Of a stretch of DNA of 64,000 bases, positions 36,184-44,340 are shown piece after piece. The notes beneath the pieces were generated by a model. It was given only the letters and a program-made list of their open reading frames with translations, was not told where the DNA came from and ran no database searches. Positions within the stretch are counted from its first letter, which is position 1, and each line of letters opens with the position of its first letter. Position numbers and translations under genes: made by a program. This stretch comes from Paenibacillus sp. GM2 (GTDB lineage Bacteria > Bacillota > Bacilli > Paenibacillales > Paenibacillaceae): contig NZ_LN831279.1 of NCBI RefSeq assembly GCF_900069005.2, positions 2,620,269 to 2,684,268 on the forward strand, written 5' to 3'.

Positions 36184-36227
36184 ACTTCGGCAGGCAGCAG
36201 CGGCATAGGTCGAAGGAGAACTTAATC

Positions 36228-38201
36228 ATGATGATTCAAAGTCAACATATTCAAAAATATTACGGTGCCGAACTGGTGCTTATCGATGTATCCTTTGAGA
36301 TCAAAGAAGGCGAGAAAGTAGGCTTGATTGGCCGTAACGGAAGCGGCAAGACAACGCTGATGAAGCTGATCTCCGGAAGTGATGCGCCGGATCAAGGCAC
36401 CCTGTCGATTCGTAGAAATGCCCGAATCGGCGCCTTGGCGCAAATCCCGGATTACGGGAATGGCGAGACGGTCTATCATATACTTCAGTCAGCTTTTCAT
36501 AGCTTGTTGGAGATAAAGGATGAAATGCAGCGGCTGGAAGCCGAGATGTCCGCCTCAGACGCAGTCAGGCAGCCCTCCAGACTTGAGGCCCTGCTAGAGC
36601 AATATGGGCAAAAGCAGGATGAGTTCGAACGTGGCCGCGGTTACGAAATAGAAGCTTCAATCGATCGGGTCACCGCTGGCCTGGGTATCCCGGTGGAGCA
36701 ATATCACCGTCCCTTCTCTACCTTATCCGGCGGCGAGAAGACAAAGATTGGCCTGGCCGTAATCTTGCTGCAGAATCCGGATATTCTGCTGCTCGATGAA
36801 CCCACCAACCATCTGGATATGGCGGCTATTGAATGGTTGGAATCATTCCTTGTCACTTATAACGGTACAGCCATCATCACTTCGCACGACCGTTATTTTC
36901 TCGATGCGGTTGCCGCCAAGATCATTGAGATTGAAGATGGCGAAGCTATCACTTATCATTGCAATTATAGCAAGTATAAGGAAGAGAAAGAAGCAAGACT
37001 GCTGCTGCAATTTGCAGAATACCAGGAGCAACAGAAGAAAATCCAAAAAATGAAGGAAACGATCAAGCAGTTAATTGAATGGGGCAACCGCTCCAATCCG
37101 CCAAACCCCGGCTTCCATCGCCGGGCCGCCTCGATGCAAAAGGCGTTGGACCGGATGATCAAGCTGAAAAGACCTATTCTGGAACGTAAACGCATTGATC
37201 TGCAGTTGCAGCAATCCGACCGTTCCGGCAAGGATGCACTCGTATTAACCGGGGTTGGCAAATCCATCGAAGATCGGCAATTGTACAGCGAAATAACGCA
37301 TACGCTTCGCTATGGAGAGACAGCAGCGCTTATCGGCAGCAATGGTTCAGGTAAAAGTACTTTGCTTAAATCTATTCTCGGTATGACTGAGTCTGATACA
37401 GGCGAGATACGCCTCGGCTCAAGAACTGAGACAGGTTATTTAGCTCAGGAGTCCGCTCCATCCGATCTGAAGCTGACCGTGCTGGATTACTTCCGCTCCG
37501 AGATTGGAATGGAAACAGGGGAAGCCAGAAACCAGCTATCCCGCTTCCTCTTCTACGGGGCCGATGTATTCAAGCAAGTTTGTAATCTATCCGGCGGAGA
37601 GTGGACGCGGCTACGACTAGCTATTTTAATGTATCGCAAGCCTAATCTGCTGCTGCTTGATGAACCGACGAACCATCTTGATATCGACTCGCGAGAAGCG
37701 TTGGAGGATGCTCTGGAAGAATTCCCTGGCACTGTGCTGGCCGTATCCCATGACCGCTATTTCATTAACAAAATCGCAAGGCAGGTTTGGGCTCTTGATA
37801 ACGGACGAATGACCGTGACGCTTGGGAACTTTGAGGACTACAAAAGTGAACTGGAAAGAAAAAAATCTTTGACCCTCAACTATGCTTCAACAACTGAACC
37901 TGCTGAAACGAAAGCCGCAAGCCCAATCCCGAATTCGACAGCAAAGCTACAGCAATCGAAGCTGCCAGCCAAAGCGATGGAAACTTCGTCAAGACCTAAT
38001 CCGTCCACGATTCAAAAGATGGAGCGTGATATCGCCGAACTGGAACAGACACTGCAGTTCATCCATGCAGCAATGCTGGAACCGGAAACGGCTTGCGATG
38101 CCGATCAACTATCCGACCTTCAGACTCGGCAAAATGAGATTCAGCAGATTTTGGATGGGTTAATCGAAAATTATATTGCCATGTTTGAAAACGGTGAATA
38201 A
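36228..38201 (+). CDS. ABC-F family ATPase (ribosome-acting; possible antibiotic resistance)
   Basis: Soluble protein of 657 aa with two ATP-binding cassettes and no membrane domain. Cassette 1: Walker A GRNGSGKTT near residue 39, signature LSGGEKTK, Walker B ILLLDEPTNHLD. Cassette 2: GSNGSGKST, LSGGEWTR, LLLLDEPTNHLD. The linker (about 250-320) is charged and helical, with NRSNPPNPGFHRRAASMQKAL at its tip, and a C-terminal helical tail follows. ABC-F proteins act on the ribosomal E/P site; some (Vga, VmlR, OptrA) protect against antibiotics. I cannot assign the subfamily. ATG at 36228 follows AAGGAGAAC; a GTG at 36135 would translate the terminator. The attenuated leader is typical of drug-inducible members. 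An alkA-type gene follows 30 bases later. Confidence 0.9.
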   Translation: MMIQSQHIQKYYGAELVLIDVSFEIKEGEKVGLIGRNGSGKTTLMKLISGSDAPDQGTLSIRRNARIGALAQIPDYGNGETVYHILQSAFHSLLEIKDEMQRLEAEMSASDAVRQPSRLEALLEQYGQKQDEFERGRGYEIEASIDRVTAGLGIPVEQYHRPFSTLSGGEKTKIGLAVILLQNPDILLLDEPTNHLDMAAIEWLESFLVTYNGTAIITSHDRYFLDAVAAKIIEIEDGEAITYHCNYSKYKEEKEARLLLQFAEYQEQQKKIQKMKETIKQLIEWGNRSNPPNPGFHRRAASMQKALDRMIKLKRPILERKRIDLQLQQSDRSGKDALVLTGVGKSIEDRQLYSEITHTLRYGETAALIGSNGSGKSTLLKSILGMTESDTGEIRLGSRTETGYLAQESAPSDLKLTVLDYFRSEIGMETGEARNQLSRFLFYGADVFKQVCNLSGGEWTRLRLAILMYRKPNLLLLDEPTNHLDIDSREALEDALEEFPGTVLAVSHDRYFINKIARQVWALDNGRMTVTLGNFEDYKSELERKKSLTLNYASTTEPAETKAASPIPNSTAKLQQSKLPAKAMETSSRPNPSTIQKMERDIAELEQTLQFIHAAMLEPETACDADQLSDLQTRQNEIQQILDGLIENYIAMFENGE

Positions 38202-38231
38202 ATCGGATCAAATTGAGAGGTTGTTATACAA

Positions 38232-38903
38232 ATGAGTTCAATCGCATTCCACTTACATGCCGATGACCCGCGGGTCCAATCGCTATCAAAGGCGGATTCC
38301 CGTATGGGTGCTTTAATTACTTTGATTGGCGAGGTAAAGACGAACACCCAGGAGCCGCATTTTGCCTCGATAGCTCGATCGATCATCAGTCAGCAAATTT
38401 CTGTCAAAGCAGCTGCAACGATCCGCAGCCGGGTGATCGAGCTGGCCGGGGAATTGTCCCCGGCCGCCCTCTCAGCTCCAAGCGATAAGGAACTTCGTGC
38501 CGCTGGACTCTCTACCGCCAAAGTCGCGTATATCCGCGATCTATGCGATAAGGTATTAACCGGAGAGGTCGACCTGGAACGGCTTCAGGATCTCAGTGAT
38601 GAAGAAGCTACAGCTAAGCTCGTCTCGATCAAAGGGATCGGCAAATGGACGGCGGAAATGTTCCTGATCTTCGGACTTGGGCGTGAGAATATTGTCTCTA
38701 TTGGCGATGCCGGGCTGCAACGTGCCGCCAGATGGCTGCATAATCTGGAAGAACGGTCAGACCGCAAGTACCTGCAACAGGTTGCGCATATTTGGGAGCC
38801 TTACGGCTCCATTGCTTCGATCTATCTGTGGGAAGCGATTAATACAGGGCATGTGGATTCGGGCCAGATGCTGGAAGAACGAATCAGCCATGCCCGCCTC
38901 TAA
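38232..38903 (+). CDS. DNA-3-methyladenine glycosylase II (AlkA type)
   Basis: HhH-GPD superfamily base-excision enzyme of 223 aa that removes alkylated purines. The helix-hairpin-helix SIKGIGKWTAEMFLIFGLGRE lies near residues 133-155 and the catalytic Asp is in SIGDAGLQRA near 160. No iron-sulfur cluster cysteines at the C-terminus, so it is AlkA- rather than Nth-like; the N-terminal TBP-like domain of E. coli AlkA is absent, as in short Bacillus forms. GAGAGGTTG precedes the ATG. Same strand as the ABC-F gene and probably in its transcript. Confidence 0.9.
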   Translation: MSSIAFHLHADDPRVQSLSKADSRMGALITLIGEVKTNTQEPHFASIARSIISQQISVKAAATIRSRVIELAGELSPAALSAPSDKELRAAGLSTAKVAYIRDLCDKVLTGEVDLERLQDLSDEEATAKLVSIKGIGKWTAEMFLIFGLGRENIVSIGDAGLQRAARWLHNLEERSDRKYLQQVAHIWEPYGSIASIYLWEAINTGHVDSGQMLEERISHARL

Positions 38904-38933
38904 TGGGTATATTCTCTACGTTTGCTTCACGTC

Positions 38934-38975
38934 ACACCGTGTCATCACAGGATTTTTGATACGGTGTGTTTTTAA
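38934..38975. terminator. Bidirectional terminator
   Basis: CACACCGT-TCA and TGA-ACGGTGTG stem with TTTTTAA; lies between the convergent glycosylase and isochorismatase genes. Confidence 0.75.
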
Positions 38976-38995
38976 TTCGCATTATCCTTAAGTAC

Positions 38996-39646
38996 TTACC
39001 TCCCTACCGCCTGTTCCACTTCCATTACGGCTTCATCCAGGCTGCATACATATACGCCGATATTCCTCATCTCCTTTATTCCCTGCTCATAGACCTGGGA
39101 CATCGCATCAGCTACCATAACGACGCGAAAATCCCGTTCGCTAGCTTCATACATCGAAGTTCTCGGACAATTGGGGAAATTGCAGCCTGTAAAAAGAATC
39201 GTGTCGATCCCCCGCTCCCTGAGAAGTTGCTCAAGGGAAGTGTTATAAAAGGCGCCCCAACGCGGCTTGTACATGATCCATTCCCGCTCATCTATCACTT
39301 GAAATTCCCCTTGAAGCAGTCGTTCGGAATCCAGTCCGCAATAATCAGGCGAGCGAATTGAACTGGCCAGCTCCGCTCCCTCTGTATCCGGGACAACGAC
39401 TCGCAGGCCTTGCTCAACAGCCTGTCTCCGGCATAGGTCCACATTGGATCCATCCGCTTGATACAGTCGGACGACATGAAGAATCGGCAGGTTCAGCGCC
39501 CGGTAAACGGCAAGTATTTGCTCCATTTTTGGCAATACTGCAAAGGTTCCAGGAACCTCTGCCACCGCTTCTGGCAGTGTAAAATCATTTTGCGTATCGA
39601 TCGTTAACAACACAGACCGGCTCCAATGCGGAGAGGTATAACTCAT
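38996..39646 (-). CDS. Isochorismatase-family cysteine hydrolase
   Basis: Protein of 216 aa with the cysteine hydrolase triad: Asp in LLTIDTQNDF (residue 17), Lys in MYKPRWGAF near 125 and Cys in TGCNFPNCPRTS near 155, preceded by the usual cis-peptide region. Relatives hydrolyse nicotinamide, ureidoacrylate or N-carbamoyl compounds; the substrate here is unknown. No neighbouring pathway gene helps. Ribosome binding site AAAAGGAGG upstream. Confidence 0.88.
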   Translation of the reverse strand: MSYTSPHWSRSVLLTIDTQNDFTLPEAVAEVPGTFAVLPKMEQILAVYRALNLPILHVVRLYQADGSNVDLCRRQAVEQGLRVVVPDTEGAELASSIRSPDYCGLDSERLLQGEFQVIDEREWIMYKPRWGAFYNTSLEQLLRERGIDTILFTGCNFPNCPRTSMYEASERDFRVVMVADAMSQVYEQGIKEMRNIGVYVCSLDEAVMEVEQAVGR

Positions 39647-39784
39647 CTCAAAAATCCTCCTTTTAGCGGGCCTCGCTCAGATAAGGGATATTTTTTCAAG
39701 AAATCAACCACAATAATTGAATGCCACACCTGGCCTGTATGATAAGATCCTGTGAAAAAATGTAGAGGGAGGAACTTTACGAAC

Positions 39785-40543
39785 ATGCTTAAACCCAAAC
39801 TGCTCTTGCTGCTCATCTTATCCGCGGCATTAGTTCATCTTCCCGGTTCAGCGGAAGCCCGCTCTGTCCCCAAAGACAGAGCTTACTATGAGTCGCGAGG
39901 TGACATCGTATGGGAGGTCCCTACCCAAGACAAGTTTATCGCTCTGACTTTCGATGATGGCCCCGATGCAAAACTGACACCGAAAATTCTCGAGCTGCTG
40001 GAACAATATGATGCGAAGGCAACCTTCTTCGTCGTTGGCGAACGCGTCAAGCGTTATCCTGAACTGGTTAAGAAAGAGCTGGCCGCCGGTCATGAAATCG
40101 GCAATCACTCGTTCCGCCACCCCGCCTTCGAAACCTTGTCATATAATACCATTAAAAGCGAATTGGACCAGACCCAGCAAGTTATTTATCAGACGACCGG
40201 CCATAAAGCCGTGTTATTCCGCCCGCCTGGGGGTGTCTACAATGAGAACATCATTCAATTGACCAAGCAGAATCATATGCAGTTAATTTTATGGTCCTGG
40301 CATCAGGATACGAAAGATTGGGCCTCTCCCGGTGTGAACAAAATTGTGCGCAAGGTGCTGAATAATGCCCGCAATGGGGATATTGTGCTTATGCATGACT
40401 TTGTCTACCACGGTTCTCAGACCCCTGAAGCGTTAAAGGTAATTTTACCTGAGTTGAAAAAAAGGGGATTCTCCTTCGTGACCGTCTCTGAACTGCTTAC
40501 CCATAAAGCTTCACCTAAACAGCATATCGAAGTAAACCATTAG
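39785..40543 (+). CDS. Secreted polysaccharide deacetylase (NodB domain)
   Basis: Protein of 252 aa with signal peptide (MLKPKLLLLLILSAALVHLPG...AEA). NodB motifs: IALTFDDGPD (catalytic Asp and metal Asp) near residue 55, HEIGNHSFRHP with two metal-binding His near 95, RPPGG near 145 and the C-terminal DIVLMHD. It probably deacetylates cell-wall glycans or chitin-like polymers. ATG at 39785 is preferred by the signal peptide, with GGGAGGA 11 bases upstream. Confidence 0.9.
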   Translation: MLKPKLLLLLILSAALVHLPGSAEARSVPKDRAYYESRGDIVWEVPTQDKFIALTFDDGPDAKLTPKILELLEQYDAKATFFVVGERVKRYPELVKKELAAGHEIGNHSFRHPAFETLSYNTIKSELDQTQQVIYQTTGHKAVLFRPPGGVYNENIIQLTKQNHMQLILWSWHQDTKDWASPGVNKIVRKVLNNARNGDIVLMHDFVYHGSQTPEALKVILPELKKRGFSFVTVSELLTHKASPKQHIEVNH

Positions 40544-40651
40544 ACCAGCCGCTAGGATCGGGACAAATCTTCCCGGTGATTCGCCGCCACGGCTCCTTTC
40601 CCCATGGCATAAATATAGATCAGTTCAGCCACGAGAAAGGAGTCTGGCAAA

Positions 40652-40828
40652 ATGGTTCATTCCAGCATCAAATCTTATAAATACAAAATCGGCAAAAATC
40701 AATACCTTGTCATTAAAATAACTCAATCCGCACACGCAGAGACCCATTTGGGAAATGCTCTGGCTAGCAATGCCGTAAACGTCAAAATCGACAAAACTCG
40801 CAAGAAGAGGTCCTCTCGCAAATCATGA
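40652..40828 (+). CDS. Small basic protein, paralogue 1 (58 aa)
   Basis: ATG after GAAAGGAG. The 58 residues are very basic, ending in TRKKRSSRKS. The middle (GKNQYLVIKITQSAHAETHL, then GNALASNAVNV) shares the pattern G-K-N...V-K...Q-S...A...T...G-N-A-x-A-x-N-A with the next gene, so the two are paralogues. No known family. Too short for a fold prediction by eye. Confidence 0.65.
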   Translation: MVHSSIKSYKYKIGKNQYLVIKITQSAHAETHLGNALASNAVNVKIDKTRKKRSSRKS

Positions 40829-40871
40829 TGGCCGCAGTCCCTCCTAACTTCATTAAAGGAGGTGAGTTAAA

Positions 40872-41033
40872 ATGCGCGCCAAGACAAAGAGAAATCGCCA
40901 TCATAGCAAGGATGGAAAAAATGTCGTTAAAGTAAATCAATCTTCCCGCGCCAGAACGGGGCAAGGAGGCAATGCCTTCGCGATTAATGCTTCCGATGTC
41001 GGCGTCGTCCGTACGGATGTAGCTGCCAGATAG
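40872..41033 (+). CDS. Small basic protein, paralogue 2 (53 aa)
   Basis: ATG after AAAGGAGGTGA. Basic N-terminus (MRAKTKRNRHHSKDGKN), then VVKVNQSSRARTGQGGNAFA and INASDVGVV, colinear with the preceding 58-aa protein from the GKN motif onward. Gap of 43 bases, same strand, so one transcript. A terminator follows. Possibly a DNA-binding or spore-core protein; that is a guess from charge and size. Confidence 0.65.
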   Translation: MRAKTKRNRHHSKDGKNVVKVNQSSRARTGQGGNAFAINASDVGVVRTDVAAR

Positions 41034-41056
41034 TCCGCTTATTCGAGATCTAAGCA

Positions 41057-41092
41057 AGCCCGATGATCATTCCAAACATCGGGCTATTTTAA
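41057..41092 (+). terminator. Terminator of the small-protein pair
   Basis: AGCCCGATG and CATCGGGCT stem, then ATTTTAA. Confidence 0.75.
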
Positions 41093-41138
41093 TGCCTAAA
41101 ATAACACTTCAAAATTTATTTATTCAAATTTTATTAAT

Positions 41139-41154
41139 TGTGATTTAAATCACA
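41139..41154. promoter_or_regulatory. FNR/Rex-like palindrome 1
   Basis: TGTGATTTAAATCACA is a perfect palindrome matching the FNR/CRP consensus TGTGA-N6-TCACA. Its centre is 41.5 bases upstream of the start implied by the TATAAT at 41176. Confidence 0.65.
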
Positions 41155-41159
41155 TGTAT

Positions 41160-41175
41160 TGTGAAAAATATCACT
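41160..41175. promoter_or_regulatory. FNR/Rex-like palindrome 2
   Basis: TGTGAAAAATATCACT, centred 21 bases (two helical turns) after palindrome 1 and abutting the -10 box. Confidence 0.55.
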
Positions 41176-41181
41176 TATAAT
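41176..41181 (+). promoter_or_regulatory. -10 box of the DoxX gene
   Basis: Perfect TATAAT with no recognisable -35 hexamer at the right distance, as expected for an activator-dependent promoter. Confidence 0.6.
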
Positions 41182-41238
41182 AAAGTCATCAAAGATGATC
41201 ATCCAAACAATGACAAAGACAAATAAGGAGTGGTTCTT

Positions 41239-41781
41239 ATGTTTAACAATTTCTTGAGAACAAACAAAGTGGCAATGTGGTTATTAACCGTAATCCGTAT
41301 TTATCTCGGCTACCAATGGATTACAGCCGGGTGGCATAAACTTACAGGCGGCTTCGATGCAGCCGGCTTCCTGAATGGGGCGATCGCAAACAGCGTAGGT
41401 GACCACCCCACCGTTCAAGCTTGGTGGGCAACCTTCCTGCAGCATATAGCTCTTCCAGGAGTTAACGCCTTTAACATCGTCATTCCTTTAGGCGAATTCC
41501 TAGTGGGTCTCGGACTTATTCTCGGTACATTCACAACCTTCGCAGCCCTGATGGGACTCGTCATGAACGCAGCCTTCCTCTTCTCGGGAACCGTAAGCAC
41601 CAACGCACAGATGCTCCTGCTTGAAGTACTGGTTGTCGTAGCTGCCGCTAATGCAGGCAAAATCGGACTCGACTACTACCTTATGCCTTACTTGCGCGGT
41701 TTGTTCCACAAGAAAGGGCAGGACAAGACAATCAATGAGGCTCCAAACAACAAGATGAAAGTAAAACATTTGGCCCATTAA
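41239..41781 (+). CDS. DoxX family membrane protein
   Basis: Protein of 180 aa with four hydrophobic helices and the DoxX signature: RIYLGYQWITAGWHKLTGGFDAAGFL, PLGEFLVGLGLILGTFT and an AFLFSGTVSTNAQMLLLEV segment. Family members are linked to quinone or thiol redox stress and respiration. A charged cytosolic tail (HKKGQDKTINEAPNNKMKVK) ends it. ATG at 41239 follows AAGGAG; GTG at 41230 lies within that site. Two FNR/Rex-like sites suggest control by oxygen or NADH. Confidence 0.88.
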   Translation: MFNNFLRTNKVAMWLLTVIRIYLGYQWITAGWHKLTGGFDAAGFLNGAIANSVGDHPTVQAWWATFLQHIALPGVNAFNIVIPLGEFLVGLGLILGTFTTFAALMGLVMNAAFLFSGTVSTNAQMLLLEVLVVVAAANAGKIGLDYYLMPYLRGLFHKKGQDKTINEAPNNKMKVKHLAH

Positions 41782-41807
41782 TCGCTCCTCTCGTATGAAG
41801 CATAAAC

Positions 41808-41842
41808 AAAGGCCGGCCTCCTGATCGGGAGGCCGGCCTTTA
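41808..41842. terminator. Strong bidirectional terminator
   Basis: AAAGGCCGGCCTCC and its complement form a 14-base stem with a five-base loop, between the convergent DoxX and bshB2 genes. Confidence 0.92.
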
Positions 41843-41855
41843 AGTTATGTCAATT

Positions 41856-42557
41856 TTATGCCAGATCATCAAAGATCGATTGTTCTTGCTTTTGCGGATG
41901 ATGTACTCCCCGTTCCCAGACGAGCTGGAAGTATTCCGGACCAAAGGATTCTGGCTTCACCTGTTGCAAATCCCCAAATACTCTTTCAATCGACCAGATT
42001 TGCGATTCATGTGCCGCCAGCGCATCGCGCTTCATTTGCCAGTTCCCATTCGCACCTACACTCAGCACACTCGCTGTACCATCTTCATTATGCTTCGAGG
42101 GCAAACAGTTATAATACAACTTCTGTACAGAAGGAACTTGCCCGGCAAACACCACTTTATTTACAGCGTGATGTATCGCGATATGGTCAGCATGTCCGGA
42201 CATTCCATCCTCAGGGAAAGTGATGACCACCTCGATTTGATGCTCACGCAGGAAATTCGCCACATGGGCAGCTAGAACATCCTGATCTATTTCCTTCAAT
42301 TTACCGTCCCCCAAGTCCAGATGAACGACCTCGGAAATACCGATAATATCTGCGGCTTGCTGCAGCTCGATTCTACGCTTCGCCGCCAGCTCCTCCTGCG
42401 TCATCGGCCCAAGACGCCCTGTCTTGCCCGCATTACCGGGTGTAGCCGTGAGCAGCACGGGATTCCCCCCTTCATCTGCAATTTGCCGGATCAGAAAGGA
42501 GCAGCCAAAAGTCTCATCATCCGGATGTGCATATACGAAGCCAACGTTTTTATTCAT
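41856..42557 (-). CDS. bshB2: Bacillithiol biosynthesis deacetylase BshB2
   Basis: PIG-L family Zn-dependent deacetylase of 233 aa. AHPDDETFG at residues 10-18 gives the metal ligands; the third ligand lies in GMSGHADHIAIH near 120. Length and the LLTATPGNAGKTGRLG stretch match the BshB2/YojG group, which deacetylates GlcNAc-malate in bacillithiol synthesis alongside BshB1. YtxJ at 19117 is consistent. AGGAGG lies upstream of the start. Confidence 0.85.
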   Translation of the reverse strand: MNKNVGFVYAHPDDETFGCSFLIRQIADEGGNPVLLTATPGNAGKTGRLGPMTQEELAAKRRIELQQAADIIGISEVVHLDLGDGKLKEIDQDVLAAHVANFLREHQIEVVITFPEDGMSGHADHIAIHHAVNKVVFAGQVPSVQKLYYNCLPSKHNEDGTASVLSVGANGNWQMKRDALAAHESQIWSIERVFGDLQQVKPESFGPEYFQLVWERGVHHPQKQEQSIFDDLA

Positions 42558-42611
42558 CCCAGTTCCTCCTCCATATCAAAAACCTCTTAACATACTTACT
42601 ATACTTTAATA

Positions 42612-42640
42612 TTGACTAAGTCGGCAAAATTCTCTACAAT
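42612..42640 (+). promoter_or_regulatory. Sigma-A promoter of trhO
   Basis: TTGACT, 17-base spacer, TACAAT. Confidence 0.65.
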
Positions 42641-42690
42641 GCAGTAGAATCTTAATTATAATCTAAAATCTTAAATAGGTGATGAAATAT

Positions 42691-43578
42691 ATGAGTTCAA
42701 CGACAAACTACCGCATCTTACTATACTATAAATTCACACCGATTGATTCGCCTGAAATTTTTACGGCAGAGCATCTGCAATACTGCAAAGAGCTTGGGCT
42801 GAAGGGGCGTATTCTGATCGCGAGCGAAGGGATTAACGGGACTGTATCCGGCACCGTGGAGCAGACAGAGAAATATATGAATGATCTCCGTGCCATCGCT
42901 GGATTTGAAGACATATACTTCAAGATCGATGAAACCGACCAGCATGCTTTCAAGAAGATGTTCGTCCGGCACAAAAAGGAACTGGTCACTTTCCGTTATG
43001 AGCATGAGCTTGATCCTAATAAACTGAGCGGCAAGCGCCTGTCCCCTGCCGAGTTCTACGAGAAGCTGCAGAGCGAGGATGTCCTCGTCATTGACGGTCG
43101 CAACGATTACGAATATGACATCGGACACTTCCGCGGCGCGATTCGCCCCGAGGTCGGTTCCTTCCGCGAATTCCCCGAATGGATTCGCGACAATCTGAGC
43201 GATTATAAGGACAAAACCATTCTTACCTATTGTACTGGTGGAATACGCTGCGAGAAGCTGACTGGCTTCCTGCTGAACGAAGGCTTCAAGGATGTCTCCC
43301 AACTGGAAGGCGGCATCGTCACCTATGGCAAGGACCCCGAGGTTCAGGGCCGGTTATGGGATGGCAAATGCTATGTATTTGACGAACGGATCTCCGTTCC
43401 AATCAACCGGACAGATGAGGACATTGTCATCGGCAAATGCTATCACTGCGGAACCACTCACGATCGTTATATTAATTGTCCGGTATGTAATTTACAACAT
43501 ATTTGCTGTGAGGATTGTGAAGAGGTGCATCACGGTTTCTGTTCAGATGCCTGCAAGGACGCCGTGGAGGTTCTATAA
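42691..43578 (+). CDS. trhO: tRNA uridine 5-hydroxylation protein TrhO (rhodanese family)
   Basis: Protein of 295 aa. N-terminal acylphosphatase-like domain (residues 1-95), central rhodanese domain with active Cys in [13 protein letters not shown] near residue 182, then a C-terminal Zn-binding region with many cysteines (CYHCG, CPVCN, CCEDC, CSDAC). TrhO hydroxylates U34 of some tRNAs using oxygen. ATG at 42691 follows TAGGTGATG. The regulator gene starts 33 bases after its stop, so they are probably an operon. Confidence 0.92.
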   Translation: MSSTTNYRILLYYKFTPIDSPEIFTAEHLQYCKELGLKGRILIASEGINGTVSGTVEQTEKYMNDLRAIAGFEDIYFKIDETDQHAFKKMFVRHKKELVTFRYEHELDPNKLSGKRLSPAEFYEKLQSEDVLVIDGRNDYEYDIGHFRGAIRPEVGSFREFPEWIRDNLSDYKDKTILTYCTGGIRCEKLTGFLLNEGFKDVSQLEGGIVTYGKDPEVQGRLWDGKCYVFDERISVPINRTDEDIVIGKCYHCGTTHDRYINCPVCNLQHICCEDCEEVHHGFCSDACKDAVEVL

Positions 43579-43611
43579 CAAGGCGACTATTCACCCAAGG
43601 GAGGGTCTGTT

Positions 43612-44241
43612 ATGAGTCAGGAACAACATTTATCCACCCGAGAGCGGATTCTGCATATGATGAAAACAGCCGGTCCCCTTAGCGCCAAAGAAATTACCAA
43701 CGAGCTGCAAATTACGGAAATGGCGGTTCGCCGACATCTTAGCTCTATGGAACGCGACGGGTTAATTGAATCGAAGATGATCCGTCAGACGATGGGCCGC
43801 CCAACCGCGGTTTACGGTCTGACAGATACAGCGGAAGGCATGTTCCCCAAGAGCTATCATACCTTGACGCTCGATCTACTCAATGCCCTGGCAGAAGAGA
43901 CTGGCGAGGACCTGGTTAACCAGCTATTTGAGCGACGTAAGGAGAAGCTGACCAGTAGATATGAATCCGAGATGCAAGGCAAGGATTTCAACGAGAAGGT
44001 CCGCCGCTTGGCCGAAATTCAGAACGAGAACGGATATATGACGGAATGCACGGCCCGAGAGGACGGCAGCTTCGTCTTGAAGGAGCATAATTGCCCGATC
44101 TCAAAAATCGCTGATCAGTACAATCATGCCTGCGACTGTGAGTTGAAGCTGTTCGAGACCTTGCTGGATACGAAGGTCGAAAGAACGGAATGTCTGGTGC
44201 AGCAGGGCAAACGCTGCGTCTATGTTATTCATAAACAATAA
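43612..44241 (+). CDS. Winged-helix regulator with C-terminal Cys cluster
   Basis: Protein of 209 aa. The N-terminal winged helix (STRERILHMMKTAGPLSAKEITNELQ, then ITEMAVRRHLSSMERDGLI and MGRPTAVYGLT) is of the DeoR/ArsR-like type found in SufR. The C-terminus holds five cysteines in the spacing C-x12-C-x1-C-x17-C-x7-C; cyanobacterial SufR has a first pair with the same x12 spacing binding an Fe-S cluster. So this may be an Fe-S or metal-sensing repressor. GGGAGGG precedes the ATG. Likely co-transcribed with trhO. Confidence 0.82.
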   Translation: MSQEQHLSTRERILHMMKTAGPLSAKEITNELQITEMAVRRHLSSMERDGLIESKMIRQTMGRPTAVYGLTDTAEGMFPKSYHTLTLDLLNALAEETGEDLVNQLFERRKEKLTSRYESEMQGKDFNEKVRRLAEIQNENGYMTECTAREDGSFVLKEHNCPISKIADQYNHACDCELKLFETLLDTKVERTECLVQQGKRCVYVIHKQ

Positions 44242-44262
44242 TATCGGTCTTGGTTATACCTA

Positions 44263-44300
44263 AAAGCCTTCGAAAGCAAATGCTTTCGAAGGCTTATTTA
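44263..44300. terminator. Bidirectional terminator
   Basis: AAGCCTTCGAAAGCA and its complement form a long perfect stem between the convergent regulator and YuzB genes. Confidence 0.9.
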
Positions 44301-44340
44301 TCTACGCTATGCAGCTGTTTGTCCTTGTTAACCCACAAGT

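Noticed and set aside
36135-36227. N-terminal extension of the ABC-F reading frame
   Set aside because: It would translate through the intrinsic terminator; ATG at 36228 has a good ribosome binding site and the domain starts there.
42721-43302. Open frame of 193 codons antisense to trhO
   Set aside because: Shadow frame without start signals; trhO is unambiguous.
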